Source: Tildeniella torsiva UHER 1998/13D (GTDB lineage: Bacteria > Cyanobacteriota > Cyanobacteriia > Phormidesmidales > Phormidesmidaceae). From it: a stretch of DNA of 64,000 nt. The stretch spans positions 1-64,000 of the forward strand of contig JAHHIH010000011.1 of NCBI GenBank assembly GCA_019358835.1, written 5' to 3'. The first letter of the stretch is position 1; the number at the start of each line of letters is the position of its first letter. The notes under the pieces were generated by a model. That model ran no database searches and was not told the DNA's origin. It saw only the letters and a program-made list of their open reading frames with translations. The translations under genes and the position numbers were made by a program. Of the stretch, positions 54,618 to 63,465 are shown piece after piece.

Positions 54618-56120
54618 ATGGACGATCTGATCCTCAAGGGCATTAGTCAGCTCATCGCCGACCACTCGGGCCTGTGTATACGCCTTCAAGATTTTCAGCT
54701 GCTGTCAGACAAAGTCTGGCTGCGGGCCAGAGTTTTGGGCCTGACCTCCCTGGCCGACTACTACGACTACCTCAAGGCGCTAGACCACAACCCCAGGGTG
54801 CTGGGTCGTGTCAACCCTCGCCAGCCGCGGTCTGAATGGCAAGAGCTGTACTCTGTTTTGACCGTTAACGAAAGCTATTTCTTTCGAGACAGCAACCAGC
54901 TCAGGCTGCTGAGCGATCGCCTCCTGCCCGAGATCCTAGAGCGCAAGCTGGCGACCGCCCCCTTGGGAAGCAAACCACGCCTCCGCATTTGGAGTGCAGG
55001 CTGCTCCACGGGGGAAGAGCTGTATTCGATCGCAATCGCCCTTGACCAGCTCAAGTTTCCGTGGCACCAGTGGGATACCCAGCTGATTGGCACCGACATC
55101 AGCACCGCCGCCATCCAGAGCGCCCAGGCAGGGCTCTACGGTAGCTGGTCGTTTCGGCAGACGCCCGCCGACCTGCGGCAACGGTATTTCCAGGCCCAGG
55201 GGCAGGTCTATAAAATCTGCGATCGCCTTCAGCAGCAGGTAGTCTTTCAGGTCGGCAACCTGCTCCAAGACCCCTGCCCTAATCTGGTACCGGGACAGGG
55301 CGATCTAGACCTGATTTTGTGCCGCAACGTATTTATTTATCTCGATCGCCAGGCGATCGGCCAAATCGTTCAAAAATTTCACAGCGGCCTAATTCCCCAG
55401 GGGTACTTACTCACCGGCCACACCGAACTCTACGGTCAAGACACCAGCCAGTTCCAGGTCACGAGCTTCCCTGAAACCGTGGTCTATCAAAAGCCGCCCT
55501 TGCCAGTCTTAGCCTTGCCCACGGCATCCCTTGCAGAAGGTCTGCGGCGGGGCACGGCAAATCCACAGCCGTCGCACCTGCCCCCCCCGCCAGTCTTGCC
55601 CTCCAGTAGCGACAATTTAGAAGCAGCCCTGCAAGAGGCCGCCGCACTGCTTAAACAAGACGACTATGCCAGCGCCATTCGAGCCGCTAAACAGATCTAC
55701 CAGGCCCACCCGCACTGTATCGCCGCCCGCAAAATTGCCGCCCGTGCCTACGCCAATACCGGCTGCTACAGCCAGGCCAAAGAACTCTGCCAGCAGGTCA
55801 TCCAGAACCACCCGCTCCACCTCGACATGCACTATCTGCTGGCTCAAATTGCTGAAGATGAAAATGATCTAGAAACCGCTAAGCGGCACCTGCGAAAAAT
55901 TATTTATTTAGACCCTGATTTTGTTAAAGCCTATCTCGATCTGGCCAGTATTTATGATCGTGCTAAGCAACCAGAGAAGGCTCAAACGACCCGCGAGCAT
56001 GCCCTCCTTCTACTGTCGAAGCTACCGCCCAGCCAGGTGTTAGACGACCACAGCGACATCACCGTTGTCCAGTGGAAAGAACTCCTTAAAAAGCAGGCTG
56101 TTAGCAGCGATCGCCAATAG
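54618..56120 (+). CDS. cheR: Chemotaxis methyltransferase CheR with TPR
   Basis: CheR methylates receptor glutamates from SAM. The 500 residues comprise an N-terminal helical domain, the SAM domain with WSAGCSTGEELYSIAIAL (near 130) and DLILCRNVFIY, and C-terminal TPR motifs (about 335-470, HPHCIAARKIAARAYANTG and HLDMHYLLAQIAEDE). TPR-bearing CheR proteins are known and may use the TPR for receptor or scaffold binding. It starts 2 bases after the pentapeptide gene. Confidence 0.94.
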   Translation: MDDLILKGISQLIADHSGLCIRLQDFQLLSDKVWLRARVLGLTSLADYYDYLKALDHNPRVLGRVNPRQPRSEWQELYSVLTVNESYFFRDSNQLRLLSDRLLPEILERKLATAPLGSKPRLRIWSAGCSTGEELYSIAIALDQLKFPWHQWDTQLIGTDISTAAIQSAQAGLYGSWSFRQTPADLRQRYFQAQGQVYKICDRLQQQVVFQVGNLLQDPCPNLVPGQGDLDLILCRNVFIYLDRQAIGQIVQKFHSGLIPQGYLLTGHTELYGQDTSQFQVTSFPETVVYQKPPLPVLALPTASLAEGLRRGTANPQPSHLPPPPVLPSSSDNLEAALQEAAALLKQDDYASAIRAAKQIYQAHPHCIAARKIAARAYANTGCYSQAKELCQQVIQNHPLHLDMHYLLAQIAEDENDLETAKRHLRKIIYLDPDFVKAYLDLASIYDRAKQPEKAQTTREHALLLLSKLPPSQVLDDHSDITVVQWKELLKKQAVSSDRQ

Positions 56121-56352
56121 CTCCAGAGCCAACATTACTTCAGCAGTAGCGCAAAACTACCGTAGATGCAGCTCATTAGCAGCCCTTGAGTTGTGTCATG
56201 ACTGGCGCACATCCCCAACATTTTTTTCTAAATTGCTGATTACCTATTCCTCTGGGGAATGCTAAGCCGAAAGCAGTGATTTCTCCCTATTCAGCAAGGC
56301 TGAATGGGGTAATCTGCGCTCTGCCGTGCTTATTTCCCCTCGGGGATTACCC

Positions 56353-57369
56353 ATGATGCCCCCGATATCCTATCTCTTGTTCACGCTAGATGATGCCTAC
56401 TATGGGCTAGCCGCTGAGACCGTGCAGGAAATGTTTTTGCTGCCAGCCCTCACCTCGGTACCCGAATCGGGGCCAGAGGTTGCCGGAGTGCTGAACCTGC
56501 GGGGTCAGCTGCTGCCGGTGATCAATCTCAGGCTGTGTCTAGGCTACCCCCCGCAGCCTAATACCCTCAGTCAGGCCGTCATTATGGTGCAGTGCGGCGG
56601 CGGGCAGCTTGGCATAGTGGTAGACCAAATTCAGAACGTAGAGGCGATCGCCCCCAGCAGCATCACCCCAACCCTAGAAACTCCCTACTTCAGTCAGGCA
56701 GAGCAGCCTTTAACGACCGGGTTCGCCCGCTGGGGAGACATTGTTATCACCTTGATCGATCCAGTGGCCTTGGGACAGGGCTCTCACGATCTGACCGAGT
56801 TTTTCCCAGTGCCAGCGGCCCAGATCAACCCGTTCATGGCGCAGTTTAGCCTAACCGACCAGCAAGTACTACAGGCTCGGGCAGCCGGATTGACCCAGGC
56901 AATTGCCGACGAAAGCACCTCAGATCTGGCGGCCTTGGCGGTCATCGGTTTAGAAGGCGAGCGCTTTGCCCTGGGGCTAGAGACCGTGCACGAGTTTACA
57001 GAAGTGCCTCAAATTACGCCCATTCCCTGCTGCCCGGCGCACATTGTGGGAAACATAAATCTGCGTGGCGAAATTTTAACCTTAATAGATGTGCGTCACT
57101 TTCTGAATCTAGAGCCAGCTGGCCCTCTAAAACCTAAAAAGGCTGTGGTTATGCGGCTTGGTTCTTTAGTGGCAGGGGTTGTGATTGACGATATCTTCGA
57201 TGTGATTTATCTACAGGCTTCGACAATAGCGGCAACGCCAACCGCCGTCTACTCTAGCGACAATCCCTACCTGAGAGGATTCGCCCAGCAGGGCAATTCT
57301 ATGATCACCCTCTTAGACCTACCAAAACTACTGACACAGGGCGATCTCGTTGTCAACCAATTAGATTAA
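56353..57369 (+). CDS. cheW: Double CheW-domain adaptor
   Basis: This 338-residue protein has two CheW-like domains, about 5-150 (VAGVLNLRGQLLPVINLR) and 175-335 (VGNINLRGEILTLIDVRHF). It could link two receptors or kinases at once. ATG 56353 is preferred over GTG 56326. It lies 6 bases before the receptor gene. Confidence 0.92.
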   Translation: MMPPISYLLFTLDDAYYGLAAETVQEMFLLPALTSVPESGPEVAGVLNLRGQLLPVINLRLCLGYPPQPNTLSQAVIMVQCGGGQLGIVVDQIQNVEAIAPSSITPTLETPYFSQAEQPLTTGFARWGDIVITLIDPVALGQGSHDLTEFFPVPAAQINPFMAQFSLTDQQVLQARAAGLTQAIADESTSDLAALAVIGLEGERFALGLETVHEFTEVPQITPIPCCPAHIVGNINLRGEILTLIDVRHFLNLEPAGPLKPKKAVVMRLGSLVAGVVIDDIFDVIYLQASTIAATPTAVYSSDNPYLRGFAQQGNSMITLLDLPKLLTQGDLVVNQLD

Positions 57370-57375
57370 TTAACC

Positions 57376-58911
57376 GTGAAAAACTCCTTAGATCTCAACT
57401 CTAAATTGACTCTTTTTGGCCGCTCATCTACCCGCCCGCTTCAGAGAGATACCGTGAACAATCGAAAGCGCTGGAAGCTACGCCACTGGATTATATTGGG
57501 CAACACGGTACCAGTGCTTGCCCTAATTGCATCGGCGGGGATAACGGTGGTCAATGCACGCCAGTTGGTCAATACTTCTACAGAACTCAAGCGGGCCTGG
57601 GAAACCAAGGAAAACGTTGATTATGTCAATCTGAACATTCAGGTTATGGACCGGGCTACTCGCGGCTATTTACTCCAGAGAAATCCAACTTCGTTATTAG
57701 ATTTCAATAAAGCCAAAACCGACTACCTGGCCGTGATCGAGGAGCTAGGTTCTCAAGTCGTCAACCCAGAACAAAAACAAAATCTGGCCCAATTAATGCC
57801 ACTCATTGATGAATTTATTACTGGGCACCAAAACATGATCAATTTGGTCAATCAAAACCAGACCGAGGCAGGAGTGCAAGTCTGGCGAGAGAGCAATGGC
57901 CGCGCGTTAACTAACGAGATTGCCAATCTGATAACCACCATGGAGGAGCTTGAGGAAGAGATTGTCGCTAAAGATGAGAGCATCCAGGCGGCAGCTCTAC
58001 GCCGCCTGCAAGTCACGCTGCTGACGGCGGCTACCCTCTCACTCCTGTTGTCTGCTCTGATTAGCGGCCTGGTAGTGGTCAAGGCCTCCCGCATTATGGA
58101 TTATGCGGCGGGCGACATTGTTACCTCGGCCAGCGAGATTGCCGCCAGCGTTGAGCAGCAGGAGCGCAACAGCAGCCAACAGGCTGCTTCGGTAAGCGAA
58201 ACCAGCACCACGATGGATGAGCTGGGGGCTTCGTCACGGCAGTCGGCCGAGCAGGCCGAAGCCGCCGCAGCCGGTGCCCAACAGGCCCTGACCCTGGCGG
58301 AAGGCGGCACTCGCGCCGTTGAACGCAGCCTCGACGGCATGACCGACCTAAGAGAAAAAGTGGATGCGATCGCCGACCAGATCCTTCGCCTCAGCGAACA
58401 AACTAGCCAGATTGGCGGCATTTCTGGCCTGGTCAGCGATTTGGCCAACCAGACCAACATGCTGGCTCTCAACGCCGCCGTCGAAGCTGTGCGCGCCGGT
58501 GAACACGGCAAGGGGTTTGCCGTCGTCTCGGGCGAAATTCGCAAGCTGGCCGATCAAAGCAAAAAATCGGCTGAGAAAATCAACGCCCTGGTAGCCGACA
58601 TTCAGACCGCCATCAACTCCACGGTGATGGTTACCGACGAGGGCACCAAAACCGTAGAAGAAGGGGTCAGGATTGCAGAAGAAACCGCCGATGCGTTTGC
58701 CGGGGTCGCCGATGCCGTCAACAACGTGGTGCTCAACAGTCAGCAAATTTCCCTCAACGTCAAGCAGCAGGCGGTCGCCATTCAGCAAGTGGTTAGCGCC
58801 ATGAATAGCCTCAACAACAGCGCCCAAGAAAACGCCAACGGCATTACGCAAATTAAAGTGGGTACCCACCAGCTCAACGAGAGCGCCCTACAGCTCAAAG
58901 TGGCCATTTAA
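57376..58911 (+). CDS. Methyl-accepting chemotaxis protein with CHASE3-like sensor
   Basis: This 511-residue receptor has membrane segments at about 38-60 and 213-236. Between them is an all-helical sensor of the CHASE3 type ([19 protein letters not shown]). Then comes the signalling domain with the conserved tip [29 protein letters not shown] (split) and methylation helices. The C-terminus lacks the NWETF-type tether, so CheR probably works through its TPR. The ligand is unknown. Confidence 0.93.
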   Translation: MKNSLDLNSKLTLFGRSSTRPLQRDTVNNRKRWKLRHWIILGNTVPVLALIASAGITVVNARQLVNTSTELKRAWETKENVDYVNLNIQVMDRATRGYLLQRNPTSLLDFNKAKTDYLAVIEELGSQVVNPEQKQNLAQLMPLIDEFITGHQNMINLVNQNQTEAGVQVWRESNGRALTNEIANLITTMEELEEEIVAKDESIQAAALRRLQVTLLTAATLSLLLSALISGLVVVKASRIMDYAAGDIVTSASEIAASVEQQERNSSQQAASVSETSTTMDELGASSRQSAEQAEAAAAGAQQALTLAEGGTRAVERSLDGMTDLREKVDAIADQILRLSEQTSQIGGISGLVSDLANQTNMLALNAAVEAVRAGEHGKGFAVVSGEIRKLADQSKKSAEKINALVADIQTAINSTVMVTDEGTKTVEEGVRIAEETADAFAGVADAVNNVVLNSQQISLNVKQQAVAIQQVVSAMNSLNNSAQENANGITQIKVGTHQLNESALQLKVAI

Positions 58912-59047
58912 ACCGGTCATTTGAACAACTGCCCACCTCCCGATCTCAGCGGCAGCGGCAACCTAGCTCGAACAGAATGCCCCTCGGGATTCTAAACGCC
59001 ACGGCCACCACCCTCGCACCCCGTGCCCCGGAGGGCAGCAATTCACC

Positions 59048-61972
59048 ATGATGATTGACGACGCCGAACTTCGCGATATTTTTAAAGCTGCCAGCGAGGA
59101 GCACCTGCAAGCCCTCGACGACGGCCTGCTCCACCTCGAACAACACCCCGACGATCTAGACACCCTCGCCAACCTGATGCGGGAAGCCCATTCCCTCAAG
59201 GGCGACGGCAACATGCTGGGGGTCACCGACTTGGGGAAGGTTGCCCATCAGATCGAGCACATTTTGGGGGCCATTGCGCGCGGGGAACAAGCCCTTTGCG
59301 CCGACCTGTTCGATCGGCTGGCCCACGGCATCGCCGCCATGCGCCAGATTGTCCAGGCAGCGGTAACCGGCGAACCCACCACGGTGCAGGTGTTTTACGT
59401 GTTGGCCAAGCTCATGGGGGCGGAGACCCCTGCTTCGGCTCCAGTTCCGGCCCCAGTGGTAGAGGTAGACGACGCTATTTTCGCCCCGGCGATCGCACCG
59501 GCAGCACCGGCAGCACCGGCAGGACTTGAGGCTGACGCGGTCTTCGCAACGGCATCCTGGGAAACAGACGAGCCTGTGAACGGCAGTCAGAGTGCGGGAT
59601 TGGTAGCCCTCCCGCCTGCTGAGACAACTGGTTTGAGCGATCGCTACATCACCGACAGCGAACTGCGCGATATCTTCAAAACCGCCAGTGCAGAGCGCCT
59701 GCAAGCCCTCGATGACGGGCTGCTGAAGCTTGAGAACCATCCCGATGACCTGGCCCTGCTCGATGGGCTGATGCGCGAAGCCCACTCCCTGAAGGGGGAT
59801 GGCAACATGCTGGGGGTCACCGACCTCGGCAAAATCGCCCACCACATGGAGCAGATTCTCGGCGACCTCAAGCGCGGCGAAGCAGTGCTGTCGGCAGATT
59901 TGTGCGATCGCCTCGCCCACGGCCTCACCGCCATGAAACAGCTAGTCCATGAAGCCACTACCGGCGAACCCACCGGGGTCAACCTGTTCTACGTTGTGGC
60001 CGAACTCATGGGTGCCAGCCCGAACCCCGAATCCCCTAGTCTCGCTGCACCCGCCCCACCTGAACCCCAGAATTTACCAGATTTCTGTCCAGAGCCATCC
60101 CCACCCCCTCACCCACCCACCCCCTCACCCACTCACCCTCACCCGTCTCCAGACATTGACCTCACCACCACCACCGACTACCGCATCGAGACCATCCGCG
60201 TCCCCACCCAGAGCCTTGACGCGCTGATGACCCAAAGCGGTGAGCTAACCGTCACCAAAATTCGCGTCGCCCACCGCCTGGCCGAAATTGACGCCATTAC
60301 CAACCTCTGGGAGGAGCGGAGCCGCGATTTTTTGATGAACCGCTTTTTGCTCCACGACGCCCAGCAGGGTAAGCCCGTCTGGCAACAGCTCGACAGCTTC
60401 CAAAATCGTACTGAGCAGCACCTAGAGCAGTTGGGCACCTTAATTCATCAGCTCAGCAGCGCTCTCCACGCCGACACCGCCCGCCTAGAAACCATTACCG
60501 ATGGCCTGGAGGAAGGCATTCGCACCCTGCGACTGCTGCCACTGTCTACCCTCTTCAACCTGTTTCCTCGACTCGTGCGCGACCTGGCTCGCCAGGAAGG
60601 CAAACAGGTGCAGCTGCTGATCGAAGGGGGCGACACCCGCGCCGACAAGCGCATTCTCGAAGAGATGAAAGACCCGCTGCTGCACATGATTCACAACGCC
60701 ATTGACCATGGCATTGAATCTCCCGCCGAGCGCCTGCGGCTGGGCAAGCCCGAAATTGCGACCATTACCCTGCGCGGCTATCGCACCTCGACCCGCATTG
60801 GCATCGAAGTCAGCGACGACGGCCGGGGCCTCAATGTGGAGTCGATTAAGCAGGCGGCTGTCCGTCGGGGACTGTATCGTCCCGAGGAGCTAGAACTGCT
60901 GACCCCGGCGCAAATTCAAGGGCTGATTCTCAGTCCGGGGTTTTCCAGCCGCACGCTGGTAACCGAGATTTCGGGTCGGGGGGTCGGCCTAGATGTCCTG
61001 CGCACGAATGTGGAGCGGCTCAAGGGCAGTATTGACATTCAGTCTACGCCCGGTGAGGGCTGCACCCTGCGCATTCAGCTGGGCACGACCCTGGCCACCG
61101 CCCATGTACTGCTGGTGGCGGCGGGGGGTCAAACCTTTGCGCTGCCTGCGGAGTATGTGGAAACAGCCTGCCTGGTGCAGGCTAGCGAGATCTTTACCCT
61201 AGAAGGTCACAACACAATTCTGCGGGACGATCGCCCCGTTTCGGTGGTGTGGCTAGCTGACCTGCTCAACTTGCCCAGGGTTGAACCCAAGCAGCGGGGG
61301 CGATCGCAGCAATCCGACGACGGCGAACCGCCCCAACGGCGGCTTTCCTGCATGATTTTGCAGTCTGGCCCCGATCATCTGGGAGTCTTTATCGAGGCGC
61401 TGCTCGATGAGCAGGAGGTGGTGCTCAAACCCCAGAGCCAGCTGCTCAAGCGGGTACGGCACATTGCTGGGGCGACCATTTTGGGCACCGGGGATGTCTG
61501 TATGGTGCTCAACCCCCAGGATTTGATCGCGGCAGTGCGCGATCGCGGCAGTTCCCTAGGGCGATCGGCGGTCAATCTGGCCGAGGCAGATACCCAGACT
61601 GAGGCGCGCCCTCGATGCATTCTGCTAGTCGAAGACTCGATCGCCACCCGCACCCAAGAGAAACGCATTCTCGAATCGGCGGGTTATGAAGTCGTCACAG
61701 CGGTGGATGGCCTAGACGGCTTTAACAAACTGCAATCGCGCCCCTTTGATGCCGTCGTCTCCGACGTGCAAATGCCAAATCTGGACGGACTGGGCCTCAC
61801 CCAGCGCATTCGGCAGCAGCGGGAGTATAGCGAACTGCCCGTAGTGCTAGTGACCACCCTGGCCAGCGAAGACGATCGCCGCCGAGGGGCCGAGGCCGGG
61901 GCCAACGCCTACATCACCAAGGGCAGTTTTACCCAAGACCTGCTGTTTGAAACCCTCAATCGCCTGATCTAA
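59048..61972 (+). CDS. cheA: CheA-type hybrid kinase with two Hpt domains and receiver
   Basis: This 974-residue kinase has two tandem Hpt domains (about 5-120 with His48 and about 200-320 with His246, both in REAHSLKGDGN), joined by a Pro/Ala linker. A second Pro-rich linker (about 340-380) leads into the dimer and HATPase region (HNAIDHGIE, DDGRGLN, GRGVGLDVL), a CheW-like domain (about 675-830) and a receiver (about 860-974) with VEDSIATR and phospho-Asp906 (VSDVQMPNLDG). This is a complete signalling kinase with a built-in output. The duplication of the Hpt part is recent-looking. Confidence 0.95.
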   Translation: MMIDDAELRDIFKAASEEHLQALDDGLLHLEQHPDDLDTLANLMREAHSLKGDGNMLGVTDLGKVAHQIEHILGAIARGEQALCADLFDRLAHGIAAMRQIVQAAVTGEPTTVQVFYVLAKLMGAETPASAPVPAPVVEVDDAIFAPAIAPAAPAAPAGLEADAVFATASWETDEPVNGSQSAGLVALPPAETTGLSDRYITDSELRDIFKTASAERLQALDDGLLKLENHPDDLALLDGLMREAHSLKGDGNMLGVTDLGKIAHHMEQILGDLKRGEAVLSADLCDRLAHGLTAMKQLVHEATTGEPTGVNLFYVVAELMGASPNPESPSLAAPAPPEPQNLPDFCPEPSPPPHPPTPSPTHPHPSPDIDLTTTTDYRIETIRVPTQSLDALMTQSGELTVTKIRVAHRLAEIDAITNLWEERSRDFLMNRFLLHDAQQGKPVWQQLDSFQNRTEQHLEQLGTLIHQLSSALHADTARLETITDGLEEGIRTLRLLPLSTLFNLFPRLVRDLARQEGKQVQLLIEGGDTRADKRILEEMKDPLLHMIHNAIDHGIESPAERLRLGKPEIATITLRGYRTSTRIGIEVSDDGRGLNVESIKQAAVRRGLYRPEELELLTPAQIQGLILSPGFSSRTLVTEISGRGVGLDVLRTNVERLKGSIDIQSTPGEGCTLRIQLGTTLATAHVLLVAAGGQTFALPAEYVETACLVQASEIFTLEGHNTILRDDRPVSVVWLADLLNLPRVEPKQRGRSQQSDDGEPPQRRLSCMILQSGPDHLGVFIEALLDEQEVVLKPQSQLLKRVRHIAGATILGTGDVCMVLNPQDLIAAVRDRGSSLGRSAVNLAEADTQTEARPRCILLVEDSIATRTQEKRILESAGYEVVTAVDGLDGFNKLQSRPFDAVVSDVQMPNLDGLGLTQRIRQQREYSELPVVLVTTLASEDDRRRGAEAGANAYITKGSFTQDLLFETLNRLI

Positions 61973-62019
61973 AAAGCTTTTGAAGAGATAGCTATGGTAG
62001 GCGTCCAAAATCCCTAAAA

Positions 62020-62050
62020 ACGTTTGAACGTTCGGACGTTTGAACGTTCA
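62020..62050. repeat. GAACGTTC-type direct repeat
   Basis: ACGTTTGAACGTTC occurs at 62020-62033 and 62037-62050. It lies between the convergent cheA and response-regulator genes, as does the related site at 42051-42063 between convergent genes. Confidence 0.65.
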
Positions 62051-62070
62051 CGTCCATCTGAACATTGAGT

Positions 62071-62469
62071 TTAATTTGTGGCTGAGGCGTTGGGTAGCAG
62101 CCTGCCCATTACCGCCTTGAGCCGCTCGGGCTGGCAGGGCTTGGTCAAATAGCCTGAAGCCCCGGCCATACGGGCCTCTTGCCGGTCGGCCTCGGTGTCG
62201 CGGGAGGTCACCATGACAATGGGTAGATTCTTGAAGCGAGGCAGACTGCGCACGGTGCGACAGAGTTCAAACCCATCAATGCCGGGCATGGAGATGTCGA
62301 GCAACAGCGCTTCGATCGCCTCTTGGTAAATTACAGACAGCGCATCCACCGCATTGTCGGCCAGCAGCACTCGGTAGCTGTTATCCAGCGCACGTTTGAT
62401 CATTTGCTGGCTAATCAAGCTGTCATCCACCGATAGGACGGTTTGCTTAGTGGAGACGCAGGTGGACAT
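62071..62469 (-). CDS. Single-domain response regulator
   Basis: This 132-residue receiver starts at ATG 62469 (MSTCVSTK). It has the acidic pocket (VDDS), phospho-Asp in LLLDISMPGIDG and the Lys in YLTKPC. It is convergent with cheA and could be its CheY-like target, in addition to the receiver fused to CheA. An N-terminal extension to 62493 is not preferred. Confidence 0.88.
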   Translation of the reverse strand: MSTCVSTKQTVLSVDDSLISQQMIKRALDNSYRVLLADNAVDALSVIYQEAIEALLLDISMPGIDGFELCRTVRSLPRFKNLPIVMVTSRDTEADRQEARMAGASGYLTKPCQPERLKAVMGRLLPNASATN

Positions 62470-62804
62470 ATGCAGAGAACCTCTCGGGGTCAAGGTGAGC
62501 GCTTGCTATAGTTATGCCCAAAAATTGGGTCTTTTCATAACGTACTTACACGTAATGGTTTGAAATTAACCCAAACATCACTGCTTTTAGACCGAAATAC
62601 CGGCAAAACTTCGGTTGTAAGGGCCGTTAAGGGATGCTTTTCCCAGTTTGGCTTAGGAAACCTGACCTAAACAACCACCGTGCTGCCCAGACGGCTGGAC
62701 ATTGTTGGGGTAAAACTCCCCGACAACGGCTGGCGACATCGGTGATTGAGGCATTGGTGTTAAAGTAATAAGTCCTAATTTATCGGTGAGGTCGGGCAGG
62801 GAGG
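62470..62804 (+). other. Upstream region of mtnB with structured leader
   Basis: This 335-base gap lies between the divergent response regulator and mtnB. A short hairpin CCCAA/TTGGG with TCTTTT (62517-62536) is followed by a structured stretch at 62676-62744 close to mtnB. No coding sequence is credible. No SAM-I-type consensus is visible. Confidence 0.45.
62676..62744 (+). promoter_or_regulatory. Stable leader hairpin before mtnB
   Basis: TTGTTGGGG (62702-62710) pairs with CCCCGACAA (62718-62726) in a 9-bp stem with one G-U, inside an outer CACCG/CGGTG (62676-62680 with 62740-62744). The position suggests a leader element for the methionine-salvage genes; no known class is matched. Confidence 0.4.
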
Positions 62805-63431
62805 ATGGAGTTTGAGGCGATCGCGCAATCGTTGGTAAACGCAGGCCGCTTTTTGGCTAGCCAGGGCTGGGCACCGGCCACCAGCGGCAACTACTCAGCC
62901 CGGCTGGCCGATGGCTCAGTCGCCGTTACGGTCTCAGGGCGCGATAAGGGCCAGCTCACCCCCGACGACATTATGGTGGTCACCCTAGCGGGAGAGCCCT
63001 TGAGTGCTGGGCAGCGATCGTCAGCTGAGACGCTGCTGCACACCAGCCTCTACCAGGCCTACCCCGAGATCGGGGCGGTGCTGCACACGCACTCAGTCAA
63101 TTGCGTCAGCCTCTCTCGGTGGCTGCTGAGCCAGGGGCAAACCACCCTGCTGTTAACAAACTATGAATTGCTCAAGGCATTTCCGAGAATCACCACCCAT
63201 GATGGAGAAGTTGCCATCCCCATCGTGGCCAACAGCCAGGATATGGTAGCCCTGAGCGAGACTGTACTGACCCGGCTCCAGGCAGTGCCTGCCCCAGGCT
63301 ACATTATCGCGGGCCACGGGCTTTACAGCTGGGGAGCTACCGTGCCCCAGGCGCGTATGGCCACCGAGGCGCTGGAGGTGCTGGTGAGCTGCGCATTGCA
63401 GGCCATACTGCTCGACCGAACATTTGCTTAG
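62805..63431 (+). CDS. mtnB: Methylthioribulose-1-phosphate dehydratase
   Basis: MtnB dehydrates methylthioribulose-1-phosphate in methionine salvage. The 208 residues resemble class II aldolases: catalytic Glu75 (SSAETLLH) and zinc ligands His94/His96 (LHTHS) and His171 (GHGLYSWG). GGGAGG lies just upstream of ATG 62805, oddly close. The next gene is acireductone dioxygenase. Confidence 0.92.
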   Translation: MEFEAIAQSLVNAGRFLASQGWAPATSGNYSARLADGSVAVTVSGRDKGQLTPDDIMVVTLAGEPLSAGQRSSAETLLHTSLYQAYPEIGAVLHTHSVNCVSLSRWLLSQGQTTLLLTNYELLKAFPRITTHDGEVAIPIVANSQDMVALSETVLTRLQAVPAPGYIIAGHGLYSWGATVPQARMATEALEVLVSCALQAILLDRTFA

Positions 63432-63465
63432 CCCCCAAGACACACTAGTTTCAAGGACACCCTCA

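Noticed and set aside
62470-62804. SAM-I riboswitch before mtnB
   Set aside because: The required AGAG...GGxGGAGGGA and kink-turn elements are missing; only a local hairpin is seen.
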